From the NCBI RefSeq assembly GCF_900099835.1, contig NZ_FNKP01000003.1:992001-1056000 (forward strand): a stretch of 64,000 nt of DNA, given 5' to 3'. Shown one piece after another: positions 44,147 through 53,097 of this stretch. Positions within the stretch are counted from its first letter, which is position 1; every line of letters starts with the position of its first letter. The stretch is from Paraburkholderia fungorum. Lineage in GTDB: Bacteria > Pseudomonadota > Gammaproteobacteria > Burkholderiales > Burkholderiaceae. Position numbers and translations under genes: made by a program. The notes beneath the pieces were generated by a model. The model did not search any database and was not told the origin of the DNA. It worked only from the letters and a program-made list of their open reading frames with translations.

Positions 44147-45325
44147 ATGTTATCCGAGGCATTAACGTTCGACGCGATCGTTGGCAAGGCCCCGCCGTAT
44201 CGACTTCTCGCGCTTGATGGAGGCGGCATTCGCGGACTTGTCACCATTGAAGTGCTTGCCCAGATTGAGGCACTACTGGAGTCGGCACTGCAACCTGGCA
44301 AGCCGCTAGTGCTCGCGGATTTTTTTGACTATGTCGCGGGGACAAGCACTGGCGCGGTGATTGCTACCTGTGTGTCTCTCGGCATGCGGGTCGAAGAAAT
44401 CCGCAAAATGTATCTGGAGAGCGCCGATCTGATGTTCGACCGGGCGTCTATCCTGCAGCGTCTGCGCTACAAGTATGATGATGAGCCACTCGCTCGCAAA
44501 CTTCAGGAAGTCCTTTCCCGCAAAACGGGCGAAGCGGAGCCGTCCCTTGGCTCCTCCGGTCTCAAGACACTCTTGATGATGGTACTACGCAACGCGAGCA
44601 CAGATTCTCCCTGGCCGCTAAGCAACAACCCGCGAGCGAAATACAACCCCACTCCCGAACGTCCCGACACCAATCTGCACCTACCGCTGTGGCAAGTCAT
44701 GCGAGGAAGCACGGCCGCACCCACGTACTTTCCACCAGAGCAGATTACTATCGGAGGGAAGCAGTTCGTGTTCGTCGACGGCGGCATTACGCCCTACAAC
44801 AATCCCGCCTTCCAGTTGTTCATTATGTCGACCGCAGAGCCCTATCGACTTGGCTGGAAGACGAAGCGACCAGAAGATATGTTGCTCGTTTCGATTGGCA
44901 CAGGAACCAGCCCGTACCAAAACGGAACGCTCGCGCCGGAAGACATGAATCTGCTATTCAACGCTACACAAATCCCTTCCGCCCTCATGTTCGCATCGCT
45001 GAACGAGCAGGACCTGCTTTGCAGGCTGTTCGGAAAGTGTCTGGTCGGCGACGTGCTAGACCGCGAGTTGGGAAGCATGGTGCATGGCAAAGGCGCGCAC
45101 GGTAGCGGTGGCCCGGTTGATCCCAAACTTTTCACCTATCTTCGATACAACGCCGAGCTCACAAGGCAGGGGCTGGACGCGCTTGGACTTCCCGATATCG
45201 AGCCACACGACGTCCAGAAGCTCGACTCAACAGCGCACAAGGACGCGCTGAGACGCATTGGAGTAGCCGTGGCCGAGCAGCAAGTGCGTCTCGACCACTT
45301 CAGGGGCTTCCTCGGAGAAAGATAA
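44147..45325 (+). CDS. Patatin-like phospholipase
   Basis: 392 aa acyl hydrolase. Oxyanion loop LALDGGGIRG (residues 22-30), nucleophile elbow GTSTG with Ser67, and Asp210 in VFVDGGI complete the Ser-Asp dyad. MRGSTAAPTYFPPEQ is a typical patatin segment. No signal peptide, so it would act on the inner membrane from the cytoplasm, as CapV-type effectors of defence systems do. Its stop is 1 base before the ATG of the next gene, so the two are one unit. Confidence 0.9.
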   Translation: MLSEALTFDAIVGKAPPYRLLALDGGGIRGLVTIEVLAQIEALLESALQPGKPLVLADFFDYVAGTSTGAVIATCVSLGMRVEEIRKMYLESADLMFDRASILQRLRYKYDDEPLARKLQEVLSRKTGEAEPSLGSSGLKTLLMMVLRNASTDSPWPLSNNPRAKYNPTPERPDTNLHLPLWQVMRGSTAAPTYFPPEQITIGGKQFVFVDGGITPYNNPAFQLFIMSTAEPYRLGWKTKRPEDMLLVSIGTGTSPYQNGTLAPEDMNLLFNATQIPSALMFASLNEQDLLCRLFGKCLVGDVLDRELGSMVHGKGAHGSGGPVDPKLFTYLRYNAELTRQGLDALGLPDIEPHDVQKLDSTAHKDALRRIGVAVAEQQVRLDHFRGFLGER

Positions 45326-45326
45326 G

Positions 45327-47324
45327 ATGGGTCACCATGTCTTCGTCGCAATGCCATTTGGTATCAAGCAAGGGATCGACTTCGATAGCGTCTACGACGC
45401 GCTGATCCGCCCTGCCTTGCTGGGCCACGATTTCACAGTGTTCCGCGCGGACGAGGAAAAGCGCGCTGGTGACATTCGCCGCGATATGTTTCAGGAGCTC
45501 CTGCTGGCAGATATCGTGGTCGCCGATCTGACGATCGACAATCCTAACGCGTGGTACGAACTTGGTGTCCGGCATGCGTTGCGCAAGCGTGGAGTGATTC
45601 TGCTGAGCGCAAGAGAAGGCGCTTCGCCGTTTGATATCGTCACTGACCGCAAGCTGCGCTATCACTTGAAGGACGGTGTCCCTGATGCGGCGAAATTGGA
45701 GTCTGATCGGGCAGCTCTCGCCGAGATGGCTCGCGAGACGGTGGCAGCGTGGCACGGGCGTGTCGTCAGCCCCGTGTACTCGCTGCTGCCCTACCTGCAA
45801 GAGCCCAACTGGAAAACGCTGATCGTCGGCGGCTCAGAAGAGTTCTGGAATCTGCAAAAGGAGTGGGAATCGCGCGTGAACGTCGCGCGGCGCAAGCAGC
45901 GGCCCGGCGACATTCTGGTTCTCGCCGAAGAAGCACCAATCCAGGGTCTGAGACTCGAAGCCTACCGCACTGCAGCAAAAGCGTTGCGACGTACCGAGCA
46001 GCATAGTTTTGCGCTCGAACAGATTGAGCATGCACTCGCAGTCGCACCGGATGATCTCGAAAGTCGTCAGGAGAAAGGCATTTTGCTTGGACGTCTGGGC
46101 CGATTCGACCAAGCGAAGCAGTGGCTTGAGTCGCTGCAGCACGACAACCCTTCTGATGCAGAGACCTTGGGTCTTATCGGCAGAGTTGAGAAGGACGAAT
46201 GGCTTGCCTGCTGGCAGCGACTCGGCTATGACGTTGATGCGCGCCGTGAGGCTGCCAAAGATCACTCCGGCGCGTTGCGGGAAGCAATGCACGCCTATGC
46301 CAGGGGGTTCGAGCAAGACCCAGCCAGCTTCTACTGCGGGATCAACGCGGTGACGCTTCTGCATCTGAATCGGCATCTCGATGGCGACGATGAGCAGGAC
46401 GACCCGATCCTGTGCACGCAGATGGAAGGTGGGGTGCAGTGGGCGGCCACAGCTGCCGTCGCCCGTGAGAGCCTTGAGAACCTTGAGAGGAAAAACTACT
46501 TTGCTCGCGTCACCCTCGCCGATCTTCAGGCACTGATTGGCGATATCAAACAGATTGAGCGCGCATATCGTCGAGCGGTTGCCGTCGCAGACCACGACTG
46601 GTTTTCATTGAACGCGACGAGGCGTCAACTCACGCTGCTGCAGGAACTGGAGTTCAGGCCAGCAGAAATCGGGGCAGCACTTAGTGTGATCGAAAACGCG
46701 ATGAAGCGACTCCAAGCGCCGTTCCGACCTCGGCGCGTGTTCCTGTTTAGTGGCCATATGATCGATGCACCGAACCGTCCTCTCGAGCGTTTTCCGGCGG
46801 ATATGGCCGATCTCGCGAAGGTAGCGATTGAAGAGACCCTGGATGCACTCGATGCCCGGCAGGGTGACCTTGCTTTATGTCAAGGCGCCTGCGGTGGAGA
46901 CTTGTTGTTTGCCCGTGCGGCGCTAGACAGAGGACTGCGGGTTGAATTGCGTCTTCCGTTCGACGAAGCAACTTTCTTGCAACGCTCCGTGGACGTCGCG
47001 TCCGGCGAATCGTGGCGCGAGCGCTATTTCGAGGTTAAGAACAATGAATTGACAACGATTCTGGTCATGCCAGACGAACTTGGCCCCGTGCCAAAATCCC
47101 GTGACACTTACGAGCGGGCAAATCTGTGGCAGCTATACAGTGCACTCGCGTGGGGGCCATCGAACGTCGAAATGATCGTGCTCTGGAACGGAAAGAAAAG
47201 CGGAAAGCCCGGCGGAACCGATCATATGCTCGAAGAAGTCTCAAAACGCTCAGGGCAGTACAGAGTGATTGACTCCCGCGCGCTACTTCGCCAGACGACA
47301 AGCCGACGTTCGAGGCAATCCTGA
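45327..47324 (+). CDS. Deoxyribosyltransferase-like/TPR/SLOG-like sensor protein
   Basis: 665 aa, multidomain. Residues 1-120: nucleoside-deoxyribosyltransferase/TIR-like fold with VFVAMPFGIKQ, ADIVVADLTIDNPNAWYELG and VRHALRKRGVILL. Residues about 190-470: helical TPR-like repeats (FALEQIEHALAVAPDDLESR, GILLGRLGRFDQAKQWLESL), resembling DUF4071. Residues about 485-665: Rossmann-like domain, RRVFLFSGHMIDAPNR, LALCQGACGGDLLFARAALD, similar to SLOG-type nucleotide-binding domains. Such proteins are proposed sensors or base/nucleotide hydrolases in bacterial conflict systems. Paired with the patatin gene it suggests a nucleotide-controlled phospholipase. Confidence 0.72.
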   Translation: MGHHVFVAMPFGIKQGIDFDSVYDALIRPALLGHDFTVFRADEEKRAGDIRRDMFQELLLADIVVADLTIDNPNAWYELGVRHALRKRGVILLSAREGASPFDIVTDRKLRYHLKDGVPDAAKLESDRAALAEMARETVAAWHGRVVSPVYSLLPYLQEPNWKTLIVGGSEEFWNLQKEWESRVNVARRKQRPGDILVLAEEAPIQGLRLEAYRTAAKALRRTEQHSFALEQIEHALAVAPDDLESRQEKGILLGRLGRFDQAKQWLESLQHDNPSDAETLGLIGRVEKDEWLACWQRLGYDVDARREAAKDHSGALREAMHAYARGFEQDPASFYCGINAVTLLHLNRHLDGDDEQDDPILCTQMEGGVQWAATAAVARESLENLERKNYFARVTLADLQALIGDIKQIERAYRRAVAVADHDWFSLNATRRQLTLLQELEFRPAEIGAALSVIENAMKRLQAPFRPRRVFLFSGHMIDAPNRPLERFPADMADLAKVAIEETLDALDARQGDLALCQGACGGDLLFARAALDRGLRVELRLPFDEATFLQRSVDVASGESWRERYFEVKNNELTTILVMPDELGPVPKSRDTYERANLWQLYSALAWGPSNVEMIVLWNGKKSGKPGGTDHMLEEVSKRSGQYRVIDSRALLRQTTSRRSRQS

Positions 47325-47359
47325 TGCGGGATCACCATGCTTTTGAGTTCCCGCTTGTG

Positions 47360-50300
47360 TCATAGATTATCCTGACATACGTCGATTTCCGGTTCAGCCT
47401 CGGGATACCCGAATCTCCGCATGTCGTCGCGGCTTAGCCTGGGAACAGCCAGTAGCTGATGTTTGCATGCCTCGTCGATTAGTTGTTTGGGCTGCATGGT
47501 CGCGAGATGTACATCCCAAATGCGTGCGGTCGTGTCTGCCGATGCTGTAACGACGTGCGTGTCGTCTGGGCTGAAAGCAGCAAACGCGAGTGGCATCTGA
47601 TGTCCATTGAGTACCTCAATCTCAGTACCAGTATTAGTGTCCCAGACGCGCGCCGTTTTGTCGTCCGACGCTGTAACAATCCGTGTCCCGTCGCTGTTGA
47701 ACACAGCCGATTGGACTGCGCCTTCATGTCCTTTAATTTCCTTGAAGGGATGCCCAGTGTCCGCATCCCATATGCGCACGATTCCGTCCACCGACGCGGA
47801 GACGATGTGTTTGCCATCCGGGCTGAAGGCGGCGAAGGTCACGGGTTGCGGGTGCTCTTTTAGCCTCCTTACCTCCTGCCCCGTCGCCGCAACCAGAATG
47901 CGCACGGTATTCGCAGATGCAGTCACAACGAGCTTTCCGTCCGGACTGAATACGGCGGAATGCACTTTCCCTTCATGTTTCATCGGCGCTCCGATGGCAT
48001 GTCCTGTAGCAGCATCCCAGATGCGCACGTTCCCGTCATCTGACGCGGTGACTATGCGAGCTCCATCCGGATCGAAAGCTGCAAAACTGATCCGTTCCCC
48101 GTGTTGCATTGGCGTACCGATTTCCTGCTTCGTCGCCGTATCCCAGACATACGCGGTCTTGCCAGCTGCTGTCACGATGTATTTTGCGCCCTTGCTAAAC
48201 GCGGCGAAATTGATCGATTCCGAGTGCACTATGGGCGTGCCGACCTCACGACCAGTCGCTGCGTCCCAGATATACGCACTCCTGTCCGCCGTCGTCACGA
48301 TATACCTTCCGCCTGGACTAAAGACAGCAGAACGCACTCGCGCCGGATGCTTCAGCGGCGCACCAATCTCATGCTGAGGACTCGTATCCCAGATGCGCGC
48401 CGTATTGTCCTGTGACGCAGTCACTATTTGAGTGCCATCCCGACTAAAAGCCGCAGAATTCACCGCGTCCTGATGCTTCATCGCACGACCGATTTCTTTT
48501 CTCGTCGCGACATCCCAGATGCGCGCAGTGTCGTTCTTTGACGCGGTGACGATATAGTTGCCGTCAGGACTGAAAGCCGCACTATTGAACTGGTCCTGGG
48601 GGGCGATAGGGTCGCCAATTTCCTCCCTCGTCGTTGCATCCCAGATATGTGCTCCCTTATCAGACGCCGTAACGATATACCTACCGTCCTGGCTATATAC
48701 GGCAGTATGAATCGGCGCGCCGTGCTTCATGGCATCGCCGATCTCGTTTCCCGTCGCCACCTCCCAAATTCGTGCAGCCGCGTCGGCTGACGCGGTGACG
48801 ATCCGCATGCCATCAGGGCTGAACGTGACAGAATTGACTGTAGAACCGCTACGCACTGGCTGGCCGATTTTCTCGCCGGTAGCTGCATTCCATACGTGGA
48901 CAGATTTGTCCTCGAATGCAGCGACGATCAGATTCCCATCCTGGCTGAATGCGGCAGAGTGAACTGGATCCTTGATCTTTATCGTATCTCGGAGTTCAAC
49001 TCCTGTCGCAGCATTCCAAATACGTAGGGTTTTATCTTGCGACACGGTGATGATATGTGTACCGTCTCGACTGAATTCGGCAGAATTCACCGGCTTCTGA
49101 TGTCCACGGAGTTCCACTGTCTGAACCCCAGTTACTGCGTTCCAAATGCGTGCCGTGTTGTCCCATGACGTCGTAACGACACGCGACCCATCCGGGCTGA
49201 AACCAGCCGAATTGATCATTTGCCGATGTCCCAGGACCGTCGGCTTCCGTCCTGACTCAATGTTCCAGATAAGCGCCGTATTGTCGTCTGACGCGGTCAC
49301 GACGAATTTTCCATCTTCACTGAAGGCCGCAGATTCGACAATGTAATCGTGCGGAAGCACTCGGATCTGATGCCCATCCACAGCATCCCAAATTCTTGCG
49401 GTATTGTCGAAGGAAGCCGTGACGATTTTACTTCCATCCGGACTGAAGTTTGCGCTGTAGACGAAGCTCGAATGCCCCGTAAGTCGTTTAATTTCTTTTC
49501 CAGTCGATGTATCCCATATACGCGCGGTATTGTCCAACGATGCGGTGACGACGCGCGTCCCGTCATGGCTAAATCCCGCGAACGCGATGCCGTCCTGATG
49601 CCCTCTAAGCTCGGTCAATTGAGACCCGCTCGCTGCATCCCAGATACGCGCTACATTGTCGTCCGAGGACGTAACGATGCGTTTTCCGTCTCGACTGAAC
49701 TCTGCGAAATAGACCTGCCCTTGCTTTCCTTCCAGCGTCTTGATCTCGCGTCCCGATTCCACGTCCCAGATGTGTGCGTTTTTGTCTTGCGATGCCGTGA
49801 CGATGCGCGTCCCGTCGCTGTTGAAAGAGGCGGAAAGCACCTGATTGTGGTGCGCCATTGGCGGCCCGATTTCTTGATAGTTCACGGCATCCCAGACACG
49901 TGCGGTCTTGTCCTCGGAAGCGGTGGCGATACGCTTTCCATCCTGACTATAAACAGCAAAAAAGATCCGCCCCTGATGCCCTTTCAATTCGCCAATTTCC
50001 TGTGCTGTCGAGACGTCCCAGATGCGTGCAATCCCATCCCACGACGCAGTAACCACTCGTTTTCCGTCCGGACTGAAATTTGCAAAGAAGATCAAGCTGT
50101 CCGCGCCCAGGGTTCCAAGCGTAAGACGCAAATCTCCGTGTGCCAGAATAGAAGCGAGTTGTGCCGTTGCGAAGGACGGTGTGGCTACCGCTTTCGGTAG
50201 CGACTTGTCGATTTGGGCTCCCAGCACCGAAAATCGTAGTGCGCTGTCTTCGTTGCCGTGGAGAAATTCAGTCGCGGCGAGCTGACTCATCATGTTCGCC

Positions 50301-52441
50301 CGCTGGTGGTCAGCCACGCGTTGATTTTCACGCGCTAATTTCCACTGCCAGCCAGCAACGACGCCGAGTATGGCCATAGCCAATGCGGCAACCCCGACGC
50401 CTATACTGATGCGTTTGCTTTGCCTCGCCGCCTTTTTCAGGGCTGCCATTTTTTCGGATCGCTCTGTCTCCTCACGTTCGTCGGCGGCTGCCTTTTCTAG
50501 CTTCTCAGTCTCCTCACGATTTCTGCAAGCGGTCAGATAGAACCGATCAGCCGCATCGAGCTTGGCGGCCAGGTCTGCACGCAACAGCAGCGCATTTGCA
50601 TCGTCCAGTCGACCGCCGCGATGCACGAGCCAGCCATCAATTCGACTATGGGTATTCCATTCACGAGCAGCTCGTTTGATGCTTTCAAGGCTTGTGAGCG
50701 CACCAAGATCCTCCTGCAACCATTCTTTAAGCACGCTCCACTGCCGCAGTAAAGCTTCGTGGGCCGGCTCTATGGTTTGCTCACCGGTTATCGGATTGGT
50801 ATCCGTGGAGAGAAGCCTCTCCTCGACCAGGAGCTTGATCAGTGGCCGCGTTTCTTCAGGGAGCTCAGCGACCCGAGCCGTCTGTCGTCGTGGATTGCCT
50901 GTATCAGGGTCTATACCGGCTAGCCAGGGAATCAGGCCACGCTTCAAGAGTGCGAGACGCGCATCGCGATCACGCACAATACGATGATCCTTGTCCGCAG
51001 CGGTGAATGCCCTTTCGACGGCCGCCTCGATCGATCCTCTTATCCGACCCAGTGCCTCGTAGTCTTCGAGCCTCAGATGACCCGACGCGCCGTATTCGCG
51101 ATAGAGCCGCTCAAGCGTAAACGACAGCAGCGGCAGTGCATCGTGACTGCCTCCCTCCTCTATGTCAGCTAGCAATGCGTCGACGAGAGCCGGCTTGATT
51201 TCCAGCGGCCGGGAACTGTCCTTCATTCGCGCAGCGGGTCCCTCTATGACCAGTTGATACGCCCCACGCGGCATCGGAGTGAGACTTTGTGTCCGCTGGA
51301 TGATGCCTTCCAGTTCCTTTGCGGTTTGCAACTGCTCATATGCATCAGAGCGAATGGTGACCAGAACGAGCAACTCTGATTCAGGGTCGCCCATCAAGTC
51401 TCGGAGCAAAGCGAGAAAGGCAGCGCTCTCCGTAGCGCTTTCCGCTATGAAAAGCTCTTCCCCTTGATCGATTGCGAGTACCAGCATCGGTGGTCTAGCC
51501 GCTGTGCTCTCTTCCGCCTGCCCTCTGTGAGCGTGAGCAACCAACTCGTCCAGCAGGGAACGGAGCGTCGTTGCACCGCCAGAGACAGCTTCCCGGATCG
51601 CCGCCATGGTTTTGGCGTGGCCTTGAATTTTGAAGGCAGCTGCGAGCGAGTACACCAATCCCGCATCCCCATTGATAACAGAGCGTTCAGGGCGGATGAC
51701 TGGGAGCGGGAAATAGTTGCGTTCATCACGGCGTAGACGCGGCAGCAGACCTGCCCGTAAAAACGAGGACTTGCCCGCGCCCGATGCTCCGAGCAGGATC
51801 AGCAGACGCGGCGACACTCCGTCCTTGATGCCACGAATTCGATCGAGCGCCTCGATCATTCGCGCCTCCCGACCAAAGAAAATGCCCGCATCGGCAGCTT
51901 CCAGAGGCAGCAGGCCACGATACGGCGCACGATCAGGATCGTCCGCTGGAGGCCAGGCAAAGAAGCGTGCATCCAGCCCCGCGCGCTCCAACCCGCCCCG
52001 CAGCCGAGTCAGCCCTTCTTGGGAAAATGTGGCATGCACTTCTTCATGCGTACCCGGAAGAATGTCGCTCAGCATGATGTGATCATGCCCGGAAGCGAGC
52101 GGCACCACTTGCCACGTCCCAGTTAGCGTAGCTGGCAGCTCCCGGATGGGAATATCCTCAATCAATACTCCAAACAAACGTTTATTCAGGCGGCTCGCTA
52201 GATTGAACTCTTTCATACACCAATCAGAATCGAGCCACGCACGCGAGACCAGAAACAAAACCACTTCGCAGCGCGAAGCTGCGTTATAGAGGGCGCGCTC
52301 CCAGCGCTCTCCTGCCGCGATCCCTCGAAGCGGGTCGAGGTCCAGAAATACGTCGTCCCACCCCTGCGTGGCTAGCCAGCGCTTCAGAAGGAAAGCACAA
52401 CCATTATCGTCGCTTGAATGGCTAAGAAAGATACGAGACAT
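47360..52441 (-). CDS. TIR - STAND NTPase - transmembrane - WD40 (21 repeats) protein
   Basis: 1693 aa. Residues 1-135: TIR domain (RIFLSHSSDD; putative NADase Glu78 in SDWCMKEF). Residues about 172-640: STAND/nSTAND1-type NTPase with PYRGLLPLEAADAGIFFGRE, Walker A LLGASGAGKSS (Lys224) and Walker B LVLAIDQGEELF (Asp325). Residues about 640-675 coiled coil; 678-698 membrane segment (ISIGVGVAALAMAILGVVAG). Residues about 785-1690: 21 consecutive WD40-type repeats of the form F-S-x-D-G-x-x-I-V-T-A-S-x-D-x-x-A-R-I-W-D, enough for three seven-bladed propellers. ATG at 52441 precedes the TIR directly. Probably an NLR-like defence receptor. Converges on the patatin/sensor pair with 35 bases between stops. 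Confidence 0.9.
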   Translation of the reverse strand: MSRIFLSHSSDDNGCAFLLKRWLATQGWDDVFLDLDPLRGIAAGERWERALYNAASRCEVVLFLVSRAWLDSDWCMKEFNLASRLNKRLFGVLIEDIPIRELPATLTGTWQVVPLASGHDHIMLSDILPGTHEEVHATFSQEGLTRLRGGLERAGLDARFFAWPPADDPDRAPYRGLLPLEAADAGIFFGREARMIEALDRIRGIKDGVSPRLLILLGASGAGKSSFLRAGLLPRLRRDERNYFPLPVIRPERSVINGDAGLVYSLAAAFKIQGHAKTMAAIREAVSGGATTLRSLLDELVAHAHRGQAEESTAARPPMLVLAIDQGEELFIAESATESAAFLALLRDLMGDPESELLVLVTIRSDAYEQLQTAKELEGIIQRTQSLTPMPRGAYQLVIEGPAARMKDSSRPLEIKPALVDALLADIEEGGSHDALPLLSFTLERLYREYGASGHLRLEDYEALGRIRGSIEAAVERAFTAADKDHRIVRDRDARLALLKRGLIPWLAGIDPDTGNPRRQTARVAELPEETRPLIKLLVEERLLSTDTNPITGEQTIEPAHEALLRQWSVLKEWLQEDLGALTSLESIKRAAREWNTHSRIDGWLVHRGGRLDDANALLLRADLAAKLDAADRFYLTACRNREETEKLEKAAADEREETERSEKMAALKKAARQSKRISIGVGVAALAMAILGVVAGWQWKLARENQRVADHQRANMMSQLAATEFLHGNEDSALRFSVLGAQIDKSLPKAVATPSFATAQLASILAHGDLRLTLGTLGADSLIFFANFSPDGKRVVTASWDGIARIWDVSTAQEIGELKGHQGRIFFAVYSQDGKRIATASEDKTARVWDAVNYQEIGPPMAHHNQVLSASFNSDGTRIVTASQDKNAHIWDVESGREIKTLEGKQGQVYFAEFSRDGKRIVTSSDDNVARIWDAASGSQLTELRGHQDGIAFAGFSHDGTRVVTASLDNTARIWDTSTGKEIKRLTGHSSFVYSANFSPDGSKIVTASFDNTARIWDAVDGHQIRVLPHDYIVESAAFSEDGKFVVTASDDNTALIWNIESGRKPTVLGHRQMINSAGFSPDGSRVVTTSWDNTARIWNAVTGVQTVELRGHQKPVNSAEFSRDGTHIITVSQDKTLRIWNAATGVELRDTIKIKDPVHSAAFSQDGNLIVAAFEDKSVHVWNAATGEKIGQPVRSGSTVNSVTFSPDGMRIVTASADAAARIWEVATGNEIGDAMKHGAPIHTAVYSQDGRYIVTASDKGAHIWDATTREEIGDPIAPQDQFNSAAFSPDGNYIVTASKNDTARIWDVATRKEIGRAMKHQDAVNSAAFSRDGTQIVTASQDNTARIWDTSPQHEIGAPLKHPARVRSAVFSPGGRYIVTTADRSAYIWDAATGREVGTPIVHSESINFAAFSKGAKYIVTAAGKTAYVWDTATKQEIGTPMQHGERISFAAFDPDGARIVTASDDGNVRIWDAATGHAIGAPMKHEGKVHSAVFSPDGKLVVTASANTVRILVAATGQEVRRLKEHPQPVTFAAFSPDGKHIVSASVDGIVRIWDADTGHPFKEIKGHEGAVQSAVFNSDGTRIVTASDDKTARVWDTNTGTEIEVLNGHQMPLAFAAFSPDDTHVVTASADTTARIWDVHLATMQPKQLIDEACKHQLLAVPRLSRDDMRRFGYPEAEPEIDVCQDNL

Positions 52442-53097
52442 TTTGGCCTTCGATCTGAACGCAAAATCTACCTCGTCGATCAACGCAGAGATGGCTATGG
52501 ACTTGAGTACGCTCGATTTCAGATTCTTCGAAACTCGCATCCCTGCGACCGTAGTTATCTACACTAGCCGCTTTGCTTTGCAAGACGCCTACAGTCTGTG
52601 TGGTATTACACGCTGGCGCCGTTAAATTGAGTGTTTACGCCAATCCAGTCGAAGGATCGTAGAGGCGGCGTCGGCCAGCCACCAATCACATGGGAGGTTT
52701 GCTAACGATGGTCCCCCGTTACTCAACTGCGTGAATACTCAACCTATCCAGACCATAGCGTTCGCTATGGTTCTCGCACGCAAGCATCGTCGTATTATTT
52801 CAACGATCGCAGTCGGCCACATTGGCGACGTAGCGATCACCGGGCTCCAGCGGCGGCAATGGCCGAATTGTGCGCATAGTTTGTCGGTCAGGTAACGGCG
52901 TAATATCGCCGTTCTAACGGCAGGTTCGTCCGCTCGCTCAATTGCAGGTTGTGCCCGCGAACGGCTCACTTCGCGCTGATCATTCGCCGTGACGAGGACA
53001 GTTTAGTCACGGCTCCCGCATCAGTTCTACGCCTGTTTTTAACGCACCGGTAGTTTGGCGTCAGCGTAACACGTCGATAAAACAACGGTGACTAGGA
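52442..53097. other. Gene-free stretch with decayed-element signatures
   Basis: About 650 bases. Contains the second TTTGCTAACG copy (52698-52707) preceded by GGCCAGCC, a GCAATGGCCGAATT segment shared with 32.37 kb, and a GCCGTTCTAACGGC palindrome near 52908. No protein gene supported. Confidence 0.4.

Noticed and set aside
47360..50110. Repeat array as a possible CRISPR
   Set aside because: Periodicity of about 120-130 bases is explained by WD40 coding repeats; no short identical repeats with unique spacers.
47483..50200. Plus-strand frames opposite the WD40 repeats
   Set aside because: Cys/Arg-rich repetitive shadows caused by the repeat structure.
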